A stretch of DNA of 64,000 nt from an uncultured Rhodanobacteraceae bacterium (lineage in GTDB: Bacteria > Pseudomonadota > Gammaproteobacteria > Xanthomonadales > SZUA-5), in contig CALEZI010000002.1 of NCBI GenBank assembly GCA_937928755.1, forward strand, positions 35,877 through 99,876. Reading direction: 5' to 3'. The translations under genes were made by a program, and so were the position numbers. Positions 8,220 to 16,026 of the stretch are shown here, piece by piece. The notes beneath the pieces were generated by a model, which saw only the letters and a list, made by a program, of their open reading frames with translations, had not been told where the DNA came from and did no database searches. Each line of letters opens with the position of its first letter. Position 1 is the first letter of the stretch.

Positions 8220-9409
8220 GCAAGAGAGCGAACGCGGCCGCACTGGACCCCGAAGCCGTCAAGCGTGAGTTTCTGGAGAAGGCAAAGCGAGGGTTAAAGC
8301 TCGACGAGATAGAACCGCCCGCACCGGCCGGTGCCGCTACGCTGGTTCCGCAGAAGCCGGCCGCGTCGCTGGACCTGATCAGAGCATCGGACGTGAAGAC
8401 TGTTGCGGTGTCGTGGCTTTGGCCTGGCTGGCTGGCGCGCGGCAAATTTCACTTGTTGGCCGGAGCACCAGGAACCGGAAAGACCACGATTGCACTGGCG
8501 TTCGCCGCCAGTGTCAGCGCGCGGGCGCCGTGGCCTTCGGGCTTCCGCTCCAAGGCAGCCGGGAACGTGCTGTTCTGGTCAGGCGAGGATGACATCGCGG
8601 ATACGCTCGCGCCTCGCCTGCTGGCCGCTGGCGCTGACCTCGAACGCATCCACTTCATCGGCGACCGCCGCAGCGCTGACGGCGCGCTGCGGCCGTTCGA
8701 TCTGGCCACCGATGTTCCGTTGCTCGCCGAGCGCGCGCGAGGCATTCGCGGGGGTTTCTCGCTGATCGTCGTCGACCCGGTTGTGACCGCGGTTATGGGC
8801 GACTCCCACAAGAACACCGACGTTCGCCGCGGCCTGCAACCCTTGGTAGACCTCGCCACGAAGAACAACGCCGCCGTGATCGGTGTCAGCCACTTGTCGA
8901 AGGGAACCGTTGGCCGCGATCCGTTGGAGCGCGTAACCGGAAGCATCGCCTACGGCGCGCTGGCGCGCGTCGTCATGGTCGCGGCCAAGCGCAGCAAAGG
9001 CGAGCACGGCGCCGAACGCCTGTTGACCCGAGTCAAGAGCAACATAGGCCCGGACGGTGGCGGCTTTGGCTACGCACTGGAACAAGCCGACGACGGCAAC
9101 GCGGCATCGCTGGTGCGCTGGGGCGCCAGCCTGGAAGGCTCCGCCCGAGACTTGCTCGGCGAGTACGAAGAAGACCCGGAAGACCAGGACAGCGAAGCGG
9201 ACGGCGTAGGTGTCTGGCTGGCTGAACTCCTGGCCGATGGTGAAGTGGTTGTGCGCGACGTGAAGCAATCCGCCGAGGCTGCCGGGCACGCATGGCGAAC
9301 GGTGCAACGGAAGTCACGGGCGATGAAGATCGACACCCGGCGTGAAGGCTTCGGACCGTCAGCCCGCTACTTCTGGTCGCTGCCCAAGGGGGCATCTTGC
9401 ACCGCATAA
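8216..9409 (+). CDS. RepA-like AAA/RecA-fold ATPase (replicative helicase)
   Basis: The protein is 397 residues from the ATG that overlaps the previous stop. Walker A is GAPGTGKTT (residues 83-91, Lys89) and Walker B ends in Asp187 (SLIVVDP). The next conserved strand contains VIGVSHLSKGT. This is the AAA_25 / RSF1010-RepA hexameric helicase pattern. The C-terminal 100 residues carry an acidic linker and a predicted winged helix (VRDVKQSAEAAGHAWRTVQ), often used for DNA binding. It should unwind element DNA at an origin. A large palindromic repeat lies 60 bp downstream. Confidence 0.85.
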   Translation: MSKRANAAALDPEAVKREFLEKAKRGLKLDEIEPPAPAGAATLVPQKPAASLDLIRASDVKTVAVSWLWPGWLARGKFHLLAGAPGTGKTTIALAFAASVSARAPWPSGFRSKAAGNVLFWSGEDDIADTLAPRLLAAGADLERIHFIGDRRSADGALRPFDLATDVPLLAERARGIRGGFSLIVVDPVVTAVMGDSHKNTDVRRGLQPLVDLATKNNAAVIGVSHLSKGTVGRDPLERVTGSIAYGALARVVMVAAKRSKGEHGAERLLTRVKSNIGPDGGGFGYALEQADDGNAASLVRWGASLEGSARDLLGEYEEDPEDQDSEADGVGVWLAELLADGEVVVRDVKQSAEAAGHAWRTVQRKSRAMKIDTRREGFGPSARYFWSLPKGASCTA

Positions 9410-9467
9410 ACATGCACAGCGTGCATTTCCATGCACCACCGATTCACCCCATGCGCGCCACTTTTCC

Positions 9468-9521
9468 CCATGCGCGCCATGCGCGCCACACTCTGAAGGT
9501 TGGCGCGCATGGCGCGCATGG
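9468..9521. repeat. 21-bp perfect inverted repeat downstream of repA-like gene
   Basis: The arms at 9468-9488 and 9501-9521 are perfectly complementary, built from tandem CATGCGCGCCA units, with a 12-base loop. A further direct copy of ATGCGCGCCA is at 9451-9460. A smaller palindrome, ATGCAC-AGC-GTGCAT, sits at 9412-9426, with another ATGCAC at 9431. No T run follows on either strand, so a simple terminator is less likely. A candidate origin or initiator-binding site is inferred. Confidence 0.75.
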
Positions 9522-9599
9522 AGGAATCGCCGACAGCGAGCGCCACCAACGCGCGCGCCGGTGAATGAATATGCTCTGCTGCCGGAATCGAAAAGGCGG

Positions 9600-9983
9600 C
9601 TAGTTGACCGGCTCAAAGCTCGGAAAGTCGCCCGGCTCTTCCTCCACGTCCTCGTCGTCATCGGCGGGCCGCGGATAGTGCGCCTGGAGGTCCTCCGGTA
9701 GCCGGTGCGCCCAGCCCAAGATAGCCGCCATGTCGGTCAAGCTCTTGGTCGGCTCCGGCCCGAGGTTCCACGACCAGGGCGACGGATGAGCGCTCACGGT
9801 TCCCCAAGTGGCCATGTCCAGAATGCGCGCAGCGGCAGGGCCGAACACGGCGCCCGTGGTCACGTCCCAATCGAACACCAAAGGCTTTTCGTGCCAGACC
9901 GTTGGCGGCAATTCGTAGTGCTTCATGGTCACGGAAGGCCGGCCGTTGTTGGCTGTTGTTGGACGAATCGCCAAAGTGTTCAC
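9600..9983 (-). CDS. Hypothetical protein at the right end of the element
   Basis: The frame holds 127 residues from a GTG; an internal ATG at 9926 gives a 108-residue version starting MKHYELPP. The protein has Trp-rich segments (PTVWHEKPLVFDWD, PSPWSWNLGPEP) and a very acidic tail (DDDEDVEEEPGDF). It has no signal peptide or membrane helix. It is the only gene on the minus strand of the element and stands alone near attR, the usual place for accessory cargo in satellites. I do not recognise the family. The tail recalls DNA-mimic or chaperone-binding segments, but this is weak. Confidence 0.5.
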   Translation of the reverse strand: MNTLAIRPTTANNGRPSVTMKHYELPPTVWHEKPLVFDWDVTTGAVFGPAAARILDMATWGTVSAHPSPWSWNLGPEPTKSLTDMAAILGWAHRLPEDLQAHYPRPADDDEDVEEEPGDFPSFEPVN

Positions 9984-10237
9984 CCGCTACCGCCCGCTGG
10001 CAAGTGTTCCTGGCGTCGAACCGGCCGAAGGCCACCCGTAGCGCACTGTCGCCGGATATCGACCCGAACCGAAGCGAGACTATCCGGAACAATTCGAGAT
10101 CAGCGCCGGCAGCGAACGCGCGCCCGCACCGGTCGCGGCCTGCATCGCCGCTCGTCGGAAAGTCTGCCGACCGCGCGGGACTCAAAACGTCCGCATCGGT
10201 ATGCAGACAACCGACAGCAACGCGGCAATCGTGGGGG

Positions 10238-10252
10238 AACAATTGGGGGCAC
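10238..10252 (+). promoter_or_regulatory. Candidate integrase arm-type site, right end
   Basis: AACAATTGGGGGCAC differs at one base from the site at 4327-4341 and lies 60 bp inside attR. A looser copy (CAATCGTGGGGGAAC) overlaps it at 10226-10240. The spacing and duplication suit arm-type sites; binding is not shown. Confidence 0.45.
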
Positions 10253-10312
10253 GTCTGATTTTTAGCTTCTGGCAATCCATACAGAACAACAACATAGGCA
10301 ATTCTTACGGTG

Positions 10313-10328
10313 CCCACCTTCGGCACCA
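10313..10328 (+). repeat. attR core (16-bp direct repeat)
   Basis: This is an exact copy of the tRNA-Leu 3' end CCCACCTTCGGCACCA, marking the right boundary of the integrated element. The bases before it belong to the element. The bases after it should be the original tRNA flank and include the tRNA's ancestral terminator. Confidence 0.9.
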
Positions 10329-10362
10329 TCAGTTGAATCAACAACTTGGCGACACATTCAGG

Positions 10363-10386
10363 ACCGGGCCCAGTGCCCGGTTTTTT
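10363..10386 (+). terminator. Ancestral tRNA-Leu terminator displaced by the element
   Basis: The stem ACCGGGC/GCCCGGT with a 5-base loop and a T run lies 35 bp past attR. No gene on the plus strand now precedes it, so it is best explained as the terminator of tRNA-Leu before insertion. The rest of 10329-10712 shows no gene or repeat I can support. Confidence 0.75.
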
Positions 10387-10712
10387 GTTTCAGGGACGCC
10401 GGGGATACCGTGGGGTAGCGGACGCCAGCAACATGCCCGGCACCGCGCCGGTCTCGGCGGGTCTCCGGTGGTGGTCGGACAGGCGCGGATCGTTGCGCGG
10501 TAGAACCGATCAGGTCACGCGAAAAGGCAAGGAATCAGAGCAAGCTGACCGGCGATGAACTCAGCGCCAGCCAAGGGCCTTCCCTCGGCGTCCGTCCCTG
10601 GTCAATCTGCAACGAGCAGTGTTGGTCCGTTTGAGCAGCAACACTGGCGTTTGCTTGCGCTTCCTGCGGCTTGATGCGCGAACGAGCCACCGGCAGGGGG
10701 CGAACGCGGTTG

Positions 10713-12227
10713 TCACTGCTCGAAGCCGTCGGCAAATACTGGCGTATTGCCGAGCAATCCGTCTGCCAGCGCGTTGAGATAACACTCGAGGTTGGTGTAG
10801 CCGGCGATGCCGGTGTAGGCGATCGACAGCGCGCTGCCGTTGGCATCGAAGACGGCGGGACTCAGGCCATAGGCGGCGTTGGCCAGTTCGAAGCTGTCGG
10901 GCATCCCGTCACCGTCGCTGTCGAGCGGCGGCATGGGCGGGTTGGCCGGATCGAAATCGAGATCGAAGGTGTCGTTGGCCAGCGGTGTGCCGTAATCGGC
11001 GGCCGGGATCGATCCGCTGAGGGTCGAATCGCGCCAGCGGCGGTCGAGCGGATCGGCTGGCTGGGCGCCGACGCGGGGCGGCAATACGCTGGCCAACTCG
11101 GCGCCAGCGAGGTAAGCGACTGCGGGAAACGGGTGGCGCAGCGGCAAGCGCGTGGCGTTGCCGGGCGCGCTGTTCGGCGCGCTGCCGGCAAAGTCGTTGC
11201 AGCAATAGAACAACTGGTAGTCGGCAAATCCGGGATAGATCGACAGGCTGTTGTCGCTGACATGCAGTTGGTTGCTGGCGACGTCGATCAGGTCGAACAG
11301 GAACATGCCGTAAGGGTAATCGGCGCGCGTCAGGAAGCGGTTGCCGACCGCGTTGAGGCGCACGCGATAAGGTCCGGCGGCGGCGTTCTGGTCGACATCG
11401 CGGTTGTACCAGACCAGGAAGCCAGGGTCGGCGTAGAGGTTGTTGGCCAGTTCCAGGTGCAGCGGGGTGTCCTGGCAGCTTTCGATCAGCCCCGGTTGTC
11501 CGTCGAAGTTGCTGGCCTCGCAACTGATTTCCGGGGTGCGCCCACCGACCCGGTACCAGAGGTTCTTGATCAGCGCGATGCGGTCCTGCGGGTGCTGCGG
11601 ATGCGAGTAGTTGAGCAGCACGCCACCGCGGTCGGCGTGCTCGCCGACGGTTTCGCCAAGCGTGGAGTACTGCAACGTGATGTCCGAGGCCCAACTGATC
11701 TGCACTGCTTCGTCGGTGGCGTGCGCCAGCGACACATGATCGAAGATCGCGCGCTGGATGCCGTCCAGACGCAAGGCGTCGTCGAGGCGCTCGCCGCCGG
11801 CGGGCAGCGGCAGGTTCCAACCGGGGCGCGAACGCAAGTGGCGCACGATCAGGTTGTCGCAATCGTTTTGCTCGTAGTGGCCGTCGCAGACGAAACCGCG
11901 CACGGTCACGCCGCCTGGCGAGGTCTGGCCGGCGATCGTGACATCGCCATGCACGACGTTGGCGATGCCGTGGATCACGCCGCTGACCTTGAACAGCAGC
12001 GTGCGCGGGCCGCTCTGGCGCAATGCCCAGTTGAGCGAACCGGGAATCACGCCGGCCGGATCCGGATCCAGCGTGGTCACATACAGCACTGCGCCGCCGC
12101 GACCGCCGCTGGCAACGGCGCCAAAGCCCTCGGCGCCGGGGAAAGCCGGGATGCCCTGGGCCAGGGTCGTCGGGCCAGCAAGGGCAGCCAGCAATCCGGG
12201 CAGCAATGTTCCGAGACGCAAGTTCAT
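10713..12227 (-). CDS. Secreted pectate lyase (PL1-like) with C-terminal FADGFE tail
   Basis: The protein is 504 residues. A signal peptide (residues 1-23, ending near LAQG) precedes AFPGAEGFGAVASGGRGG, the standard opening of bacterial polysaccharide lyase family 1 beta-helix enzymes. Right-handed helix segments follow (VTIAGQTSPGGVTVRG, DNLIVRHLRSRPG, RAIFDHVSLAHATDEAVQIS). Near the end a calcium-binding DSDGDGMPDSFE repeat precedes the terminal VFADGFEQ. It should cleave polygalacturonate outside the cell, probably exported by Sec and then the T2SS. The start lies 7 bp after the upstream sensor kinase stop, so it is the last gene of that operon. Confidence 0.82.
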   Translation of the reverse strand: MNLRLGTLLPGLLAALAGPTTLAQGIPAFPGAEGFGAVASGGRGGAVLYVTTLDPDPAGVIPGSLNWALRQSGPRTLLFKVSGVIHGIANVVHGDVTIAGQTSPGGVTVRGFVCDGHYEQNDCDNLIVRHLRSRPGWNLPLPAGGERLDDALRLDGIQRAIFDHVSLAHATDEAVQISWASDITLQYSTLGETVGEHADRGGVLLNYSHPQHPQDRIALIKNLWYRVGGRTPEISCEASNFDGQPGLIESCQDTPLHLELANNLYADPGFLVWYNRDVDQNAAAGPYRVRLNAVGNRFLTRADYPYGMFLFDLIDVASNQLHVSDNSLSIYPGFADYQLFYCCNDFAGSAPNSAPGNATRLPLRHPFPAVAYLAGAELASVLPPRVGAQPADPLDRRWRDSTLSGSIPAADYGTPLANDTFDLDFDPANPPMPPLDSDGDGMPDSFELANAAYGLSPAVFDANGSALSIAYTGIAGYTNLECYLNALADGLLGNTPVFADGFEQ

Positions 12228-12234
12228 CGCTGGG

Positions 12235-15200
12235 TCACTGCAGCACCCGCCGCGGCAACTGAATCTGGAACTCCACGCCCTTTCCGGGTTCGCTGATGCA
12301 GTCCAGCGAACCGTGCAGCAACTGAGTCACCAGGTTGTAGACCACGTGCAGACCGAGGCCGCTGCCGCCCTGGCCGCGCTTGGTGGTGAAGAATGGATCG
12401 AACACGCGCTGGCGCACGTCCTCGCGCATGCCGACGCCATTGTCGCGATACAGCAGCAACCATTCCTCGTCGTAGCCCTCGCACTCGATGCGGATCTCGC
12501 CATTCTCGACGCCGTCGAACGCGTGGATCAGCGAGTTCATCACCAGGTTGACGACGATCTGCGAGATTGCGCCCGGATAGGTCAGCAGCCGCAGATCCTC
12601 CGGGCATTTGACGCTGATCTTGTGGCTGGTCTTCTTGAGTGCCGGGCCAAGCGAGACGAGGATCTCTTCCAGGTAGATCTTGAGGTCGATCTCGCGCGCC
12701 TGTTCGCTGGACTGATCCACGGCGACCTGTTTGAAGCTCTTGATCAGTTGTCCGGCGCGCCGCAGGTTCGCGAGGATCAGTCGCGCGCTGTCGAGCGCGT
12801 CGGACTGGTAACCCTCCAGAGCGGCGCGTGTCATCTGGCCCTGATCGACCAGCTTGATCAGCTTGCGTGTCTCGTCTTCCAGATGCGAGGCCGCGGTGAC
12901 GCCGATGCCGAGCGGCGTATTGATCTCGTGCGCGATACCCGCGACCAGACCGCCGAGCGCCGCCATCTTCTCCGATTCGACCAGTTGTTTCTGGGTCAGC
13001 TTGAGCTCGTCCAGCGTGAATTGCAGTTCGCGATTGGATAGCCGGAGCGCGCGCGTGCGCTCCTCGACACGGTGCTCAAGTTCATCGTTCAGATTGCGCA
13101 GCGCTTCCGCCGCCGCGGCGCTGGCGCTGACATCGCGACTGGTGCCGACCATGCGCAAGGCACGGCCACCGGCTTCGCGCTCGACGGCAAACCCGCGCGA
13201 CAGCACCCAGACCCAGCCGCCATCCAGCGTGCGCATGCGGAAGGTGTTTTCGTAGAACTCCGACTGTCCCTGGATGTGCCGCGTCAACTCGGCCATGACC
13301 GTGGGTCGGTCGTCGACGTGCACCTGTTCGAGAAAGTGCTCGCGGCTGGTGAACTGTACCTGCGCCGACGCACTGATGATCGGCAGGATGTTCTCGCGTT
13401 GCATCTTGCCGGTGGTGAGGTCGAGGTCCCAGAGTTCGTCGCGGCTGCCCCACAGTGCCAGTTTCAGGCGTTCCTCGCTGCGGCGGATGGCCTCGGCGGC
13501 GCGGCGTTCGCGCTCCCAGCGCCGACGCGCGCCGACGCCCACGGCGGTTGCCGCCAGGATCAACGCCAGTGCATACGCCAACAGGGCCGCCGGCGAGCGC
13601 CAGGGTTCGGGCGCCACGCTCAGACGCAGGCTCGATTCCGGCCCATAGTCGCCACCCTCGCCGTCGCGCGCACGCACGCGCAGGGTGTATTCGCCCGCGG
13701 CCAGATTGGTGTAAGCGGCGGTTCGCGACAGCGTGCGACCCTCGATCCAGTCGCGATCGAAACCATCCAGACGATAGCTGTAACGCAGTCCGTCCGGATT
13801 GGCGAAATCCAGCGCCGAATAGTCGATCGCCACGCTGGAAATACCCGACGGCAGGTTCAGCTGGTCCAGCGAATGAATCGCACGCGGCGGCCCGATCCGG
13901 CCCTTGGCGGCGGCTTGCAGACCGGGGTCCGCGTTGTCGATGCGCAGATCGGTGAACACCACGCGCGGAATCCGTCCACGCCTGGGCAGGCGCTCCGGGT
14001 GGAACGCCAGCACGCCGCGCAGACCGCCGAGGTAGATTGCGCCATCGTTGCCGCGCGCCATGCTGCCCACGAAATAACCGGATTTGTCCATGCCGTCGCT
14101 GGCGCTGAAGCTCTGCACCTCCGCGGTGGTCGGGTCATAAGAGTCGACGCCGACCGTGGTGCCGATCCACAATCGGCCGCTGGCGTCCTCGATCAGCGTG
14201 CCGATGGCTTCCGCGCCGAGGCCCTCGCGTTTGCCGATGGCGGCGAAGGTGAGCTTGCCGTCGGCGCCGCGCGTCACTCGATTCAGTCCACCCCCCTGGG
14301 TTCCGATCCAGAGCACGCCATCGCGGCCCTCGACGATGGTGGTCACCGAGTTGTGGCTGATCGAGGTGAGGTCGCCGGGACGTTCACGAAAGTGGGTAAA
14401 TTGTCCGGTAGCCCGATCGAACAAAGCCAGGCCGGCACCCCAGGTACCGACCCAGAAACTGCCGTCCGCAGTCTCCGCAAAGGCGTAGACGCTGCCTGCC
14501 TGCAAACCGGTCGGGCTGGCAAGGTCGCGCGAGTAAACCCGGAAACCCGACTCGTCGCTGATCCATCGCGCCAGACCGGCGCTCTCGAAACCAATCCAGA
14601 GGCTGCCCGAGCGATCGATGTACAGCGCCTGGATAACATTGTCCGGCAGGCTGCCGGGGCGTTGATCCTCGCGCCGGAAGTGATCGAAGCCGCTGCCATC
14701 GGCGCGCATCCGCGCCAGCCCGGCACCCTGCGTGCCGATCCAGAGCTGTCCATCCGGCGTGCGCGCGATGCCCTGGACCACGTTTCCACTCAACGAGGCA
14801 GGGTCATTCGGATCGTGCACCCAGCGCTGCAATACCCCTTGTTCGAGGTCGTAGTGGACCAGTCCACCGCCCTCCATGACCCCCATCCACAGGCTGCCAT
14901 CGGCGTCCATCCACAACGCGCGCACCGGACTGGCCGGCAGACTGGTGCGGTCGCGGCCGTGGTTGCGGATCAGGCGTACGGCCTGGGTGGCCGGGTTGTG
15001 GATGCTGAAGCCGCCGGTCCAGGTGCCGATCCAGATCAGGCCATCACGGTCTTCGAAAAAGGATGCAATTCGATTTCCGGCCGGGCTGCCGGCATCACCC
15101 GCATCGTAACGCCAGGTCAGAAATGAATCGCCGGCTTCCTGATAGGTCGCCACGCCGTTCATGGTGCCGACCCAGACCTGCCCGGCTCGGGTGACCAGCA

Positions 15201-16026
15201 GCGCGCGCACCTGATCGTCCGGCAGCACGCCGTCGCCGCCGGCGCCATTGCGGTAACGCGCACGCACTTCGCCGCTGGCGCTGACCCGGATCAGCCCGCT
15301 GCGTGTGGTTCCCGCCCACACATCGCCGGCTGCGTCGACGGCGACCGCCTGCAGGTCGCCGAGGTCGGCGTCGTCCGGCGCGATCTGCCGCCAACTGCCG
15401 TCTGCGCTCCTGTGGCGCCACAGACCGCGACTGCCGCCGAGCCAGATGTCGCCGTTGCTCGCCTGCACCATGCTGCGAATGATGCCGAGCTCGACGCCGG
15501 GTTCGATGGTCTCGAAGTGTTCCGCGCCGGCGGCCAGTTGCTGCAGCGCACCGCCGCTGGTCGCCACCCAGAGCTTGCCATTGCCGAGTCGAATCAGGGC
15601 GAATACGCCATCGGCGGCCAGGCTGCGGGAGTCGGTGTCGCGATGGCGAAAGGCGACGATCTCGTCGGTGGCCGGATCCAACCGGTTGAGGCCGCCGGCC
15701 ATGGTGCCCACCCAGAGGGTTCCCTGGTCGCCGCGGGCAAGCGCGGTGATGTGGTTGTCGCCAAGGCTGGATGGATCGCGACGATCGCGCTGGTAGACGC
15801 GGAAGTTGTAGCCGTCGAAGCGGTTCAGGCCATCCTGGGTGCCGATCCACATGAAGCCCTGCTCGTCCTGCATCAGGGCGCGCGCAGTGACCTGCGAAAG
15901 ACCGCTGGAAATGCCGAAATTGCGAAAACGCACCGCGTCGACCGTGGCGACCTCGGCAGCGGCCGGCAACATGCCGCCGCCACACAAGAGCAGGCCGAAC
16001 AGCCAGAACCATGGGCGCGCGATCAT
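12235..16026 (-). CDS. Two-component regulator propeller sensor histidine kinase
   Basis: The protein is 1263 residues. A signal or anchor segment (1-24) is followed by two seven-bladed periplasmic propellers of Reg_prop repeats (GLWIGTWTGG-type), an immunoglobulin-like Y_Y_Y domain (about 770-835), a membrane helix (about 845-865) and one PAS domain. The HisKA domain has phospho-acceptor His1033 in HEINTPLG, and the HATPase has G1 DNGVGM and G2 GGSGLGLHVV. There is no receiver domain. The ATG overlaps the upstream kinase stop by 4 bp. It probably senses an oligosaccharide in the periplasm, inferred from the adjacent lyase. The open frame continues upstream to 16434, but that part is antisense-like shadow of the upstream gene. 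Confidence 0.88.
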   Translation of the reverse strand: MIARPWFWLFGLLLCGGGMLPAAAEVATVDAVRFRNFGISSGLSQVTARALMQDEQGFMWIGTQDGLNRFDGYNFRVYQRDRRDPSSLGDNHITALARGDQGTLWVGTMAGGLNRLDPATDEIVAFRHRDTDSRSLAADGVFALIRLGNGKLWVATSGGALQQLAAGAEHFETIEPGVELGIIRSMVQASNGDIWLGGSRGLWRHRSADGSWRQIAPDDADLGDLQAVAVDAAGDVWAGTTRSGLIRVSASGEVRARYRNGAGGDGVLPDDQVRALLVTRAGQVWVGTMNGVATYQEAGDSFLTWRYDAGDAGSPAGNRIASFFEDRDGLIWIGTWTGGFSIHNPATQAVRLIRNHGRDRTSLPASPVRALWMDADGSLWMGVMEGGGLVHYDLEQGVLQRWVHDPNDPASLSGNVVQGIARTPDGQLWIGTQGAGLARMRADGSGFDHFRREDQRPGSLPDNVIQALYIDRSGSLWIGFESAGLARWISDESGFRVYSRDLASPTGLQAGSVYAFAETADGSFWVGTWGAGLALFDRATGQFTHFRERPGDLTSISHNSVTTIVEGRDGVLWIGTQGGGLNRVTRGADGKLTFAAIGKREGLGAEAIGTLIEDASGRLWIGTTVGVDSYDPTTAEVQSFSASDGMDKSGYFVGSMARGNDGAIYLGGLRGVLAFHPERLPRRGRIPRVVFTDLRIDNADPGLQAAAKGRIGPPRAIHSLDQLNLPSGISSVAIDYSALDFANPDGLRYSYRLDGFDRDWIEGRTLSRTAAYTNLAAGEYTLRVRARDGEGGDYGPESSLRLSVAPEPWRSPAALLAYALALILAATAVGVGARRRWERERRAAEAIRRSEERLKLALWGSRDELWDLDLTTGKMQRENILPIISASAQVQFTSREHFLEQVHVDDRPTVMAELTRHIQGQSEFYENTFRMRTLDGGWVWVLSRGFAVEREAGGRALRMVGTSRDVSASAAAAEALRNLNDELEHRVEERTRALRLSNRELQFTLDELKLTQKQLVESEKMAALGGLVAGIAHEINTPLGIGVTAASHLEDETRKLIKLVDQGQMTRAALEGYQSDALDSARLILANLRRAGQLIKSFKQVAVDQSSEQAREIDLKIYLEEILVSLGPALKKTSHKISVKCPEDLRLLTYPGAISQIVVNLVMNSLIHAFDGVENGEIRIECEGYDEEWLLLYRDNGVGMREDVRQRVFDPFFTTKRGQGGSGLGLHVVYNLVTQLLHGSLDCISEPGKGVEFQIQLPRRVLQ

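Larger units (their letters stand above)
4193..10328. mobile_element. Integrated satellite-like element in tRNA-Leu (about 6.1 kb)
   Basis: The element is bounded by perfect 16-bp direct repeats (CCCACCTTCGGCACCA) at 4193-4208, the 3' end of tRNA-Leu, and at 10313-10328. It encodes a tyrosine integrase next to the tRNA, a DnaB/RepA-like helicase operon, an AlpA-like regulator remnant and unknown proteins. It has no structural phage, conjugation, resistance or recognised defence genes. The tRNA remains complete at the left end. The layout recalls P4-like satellites and cryptic integrative elements, but the replication genes are of the small RepA type rather than the P4 alpha primase-helicase. 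Mobility today is uncertain because the AlpA-like gene is frameshifted. Confidence 0.88.

Noticed and set aside
13072..15126. Long plus-strand open frame opposite the propeller kinase
   Set aside because: It is the antisense shadow of the strongly supported kinase, a common effect of high GC.
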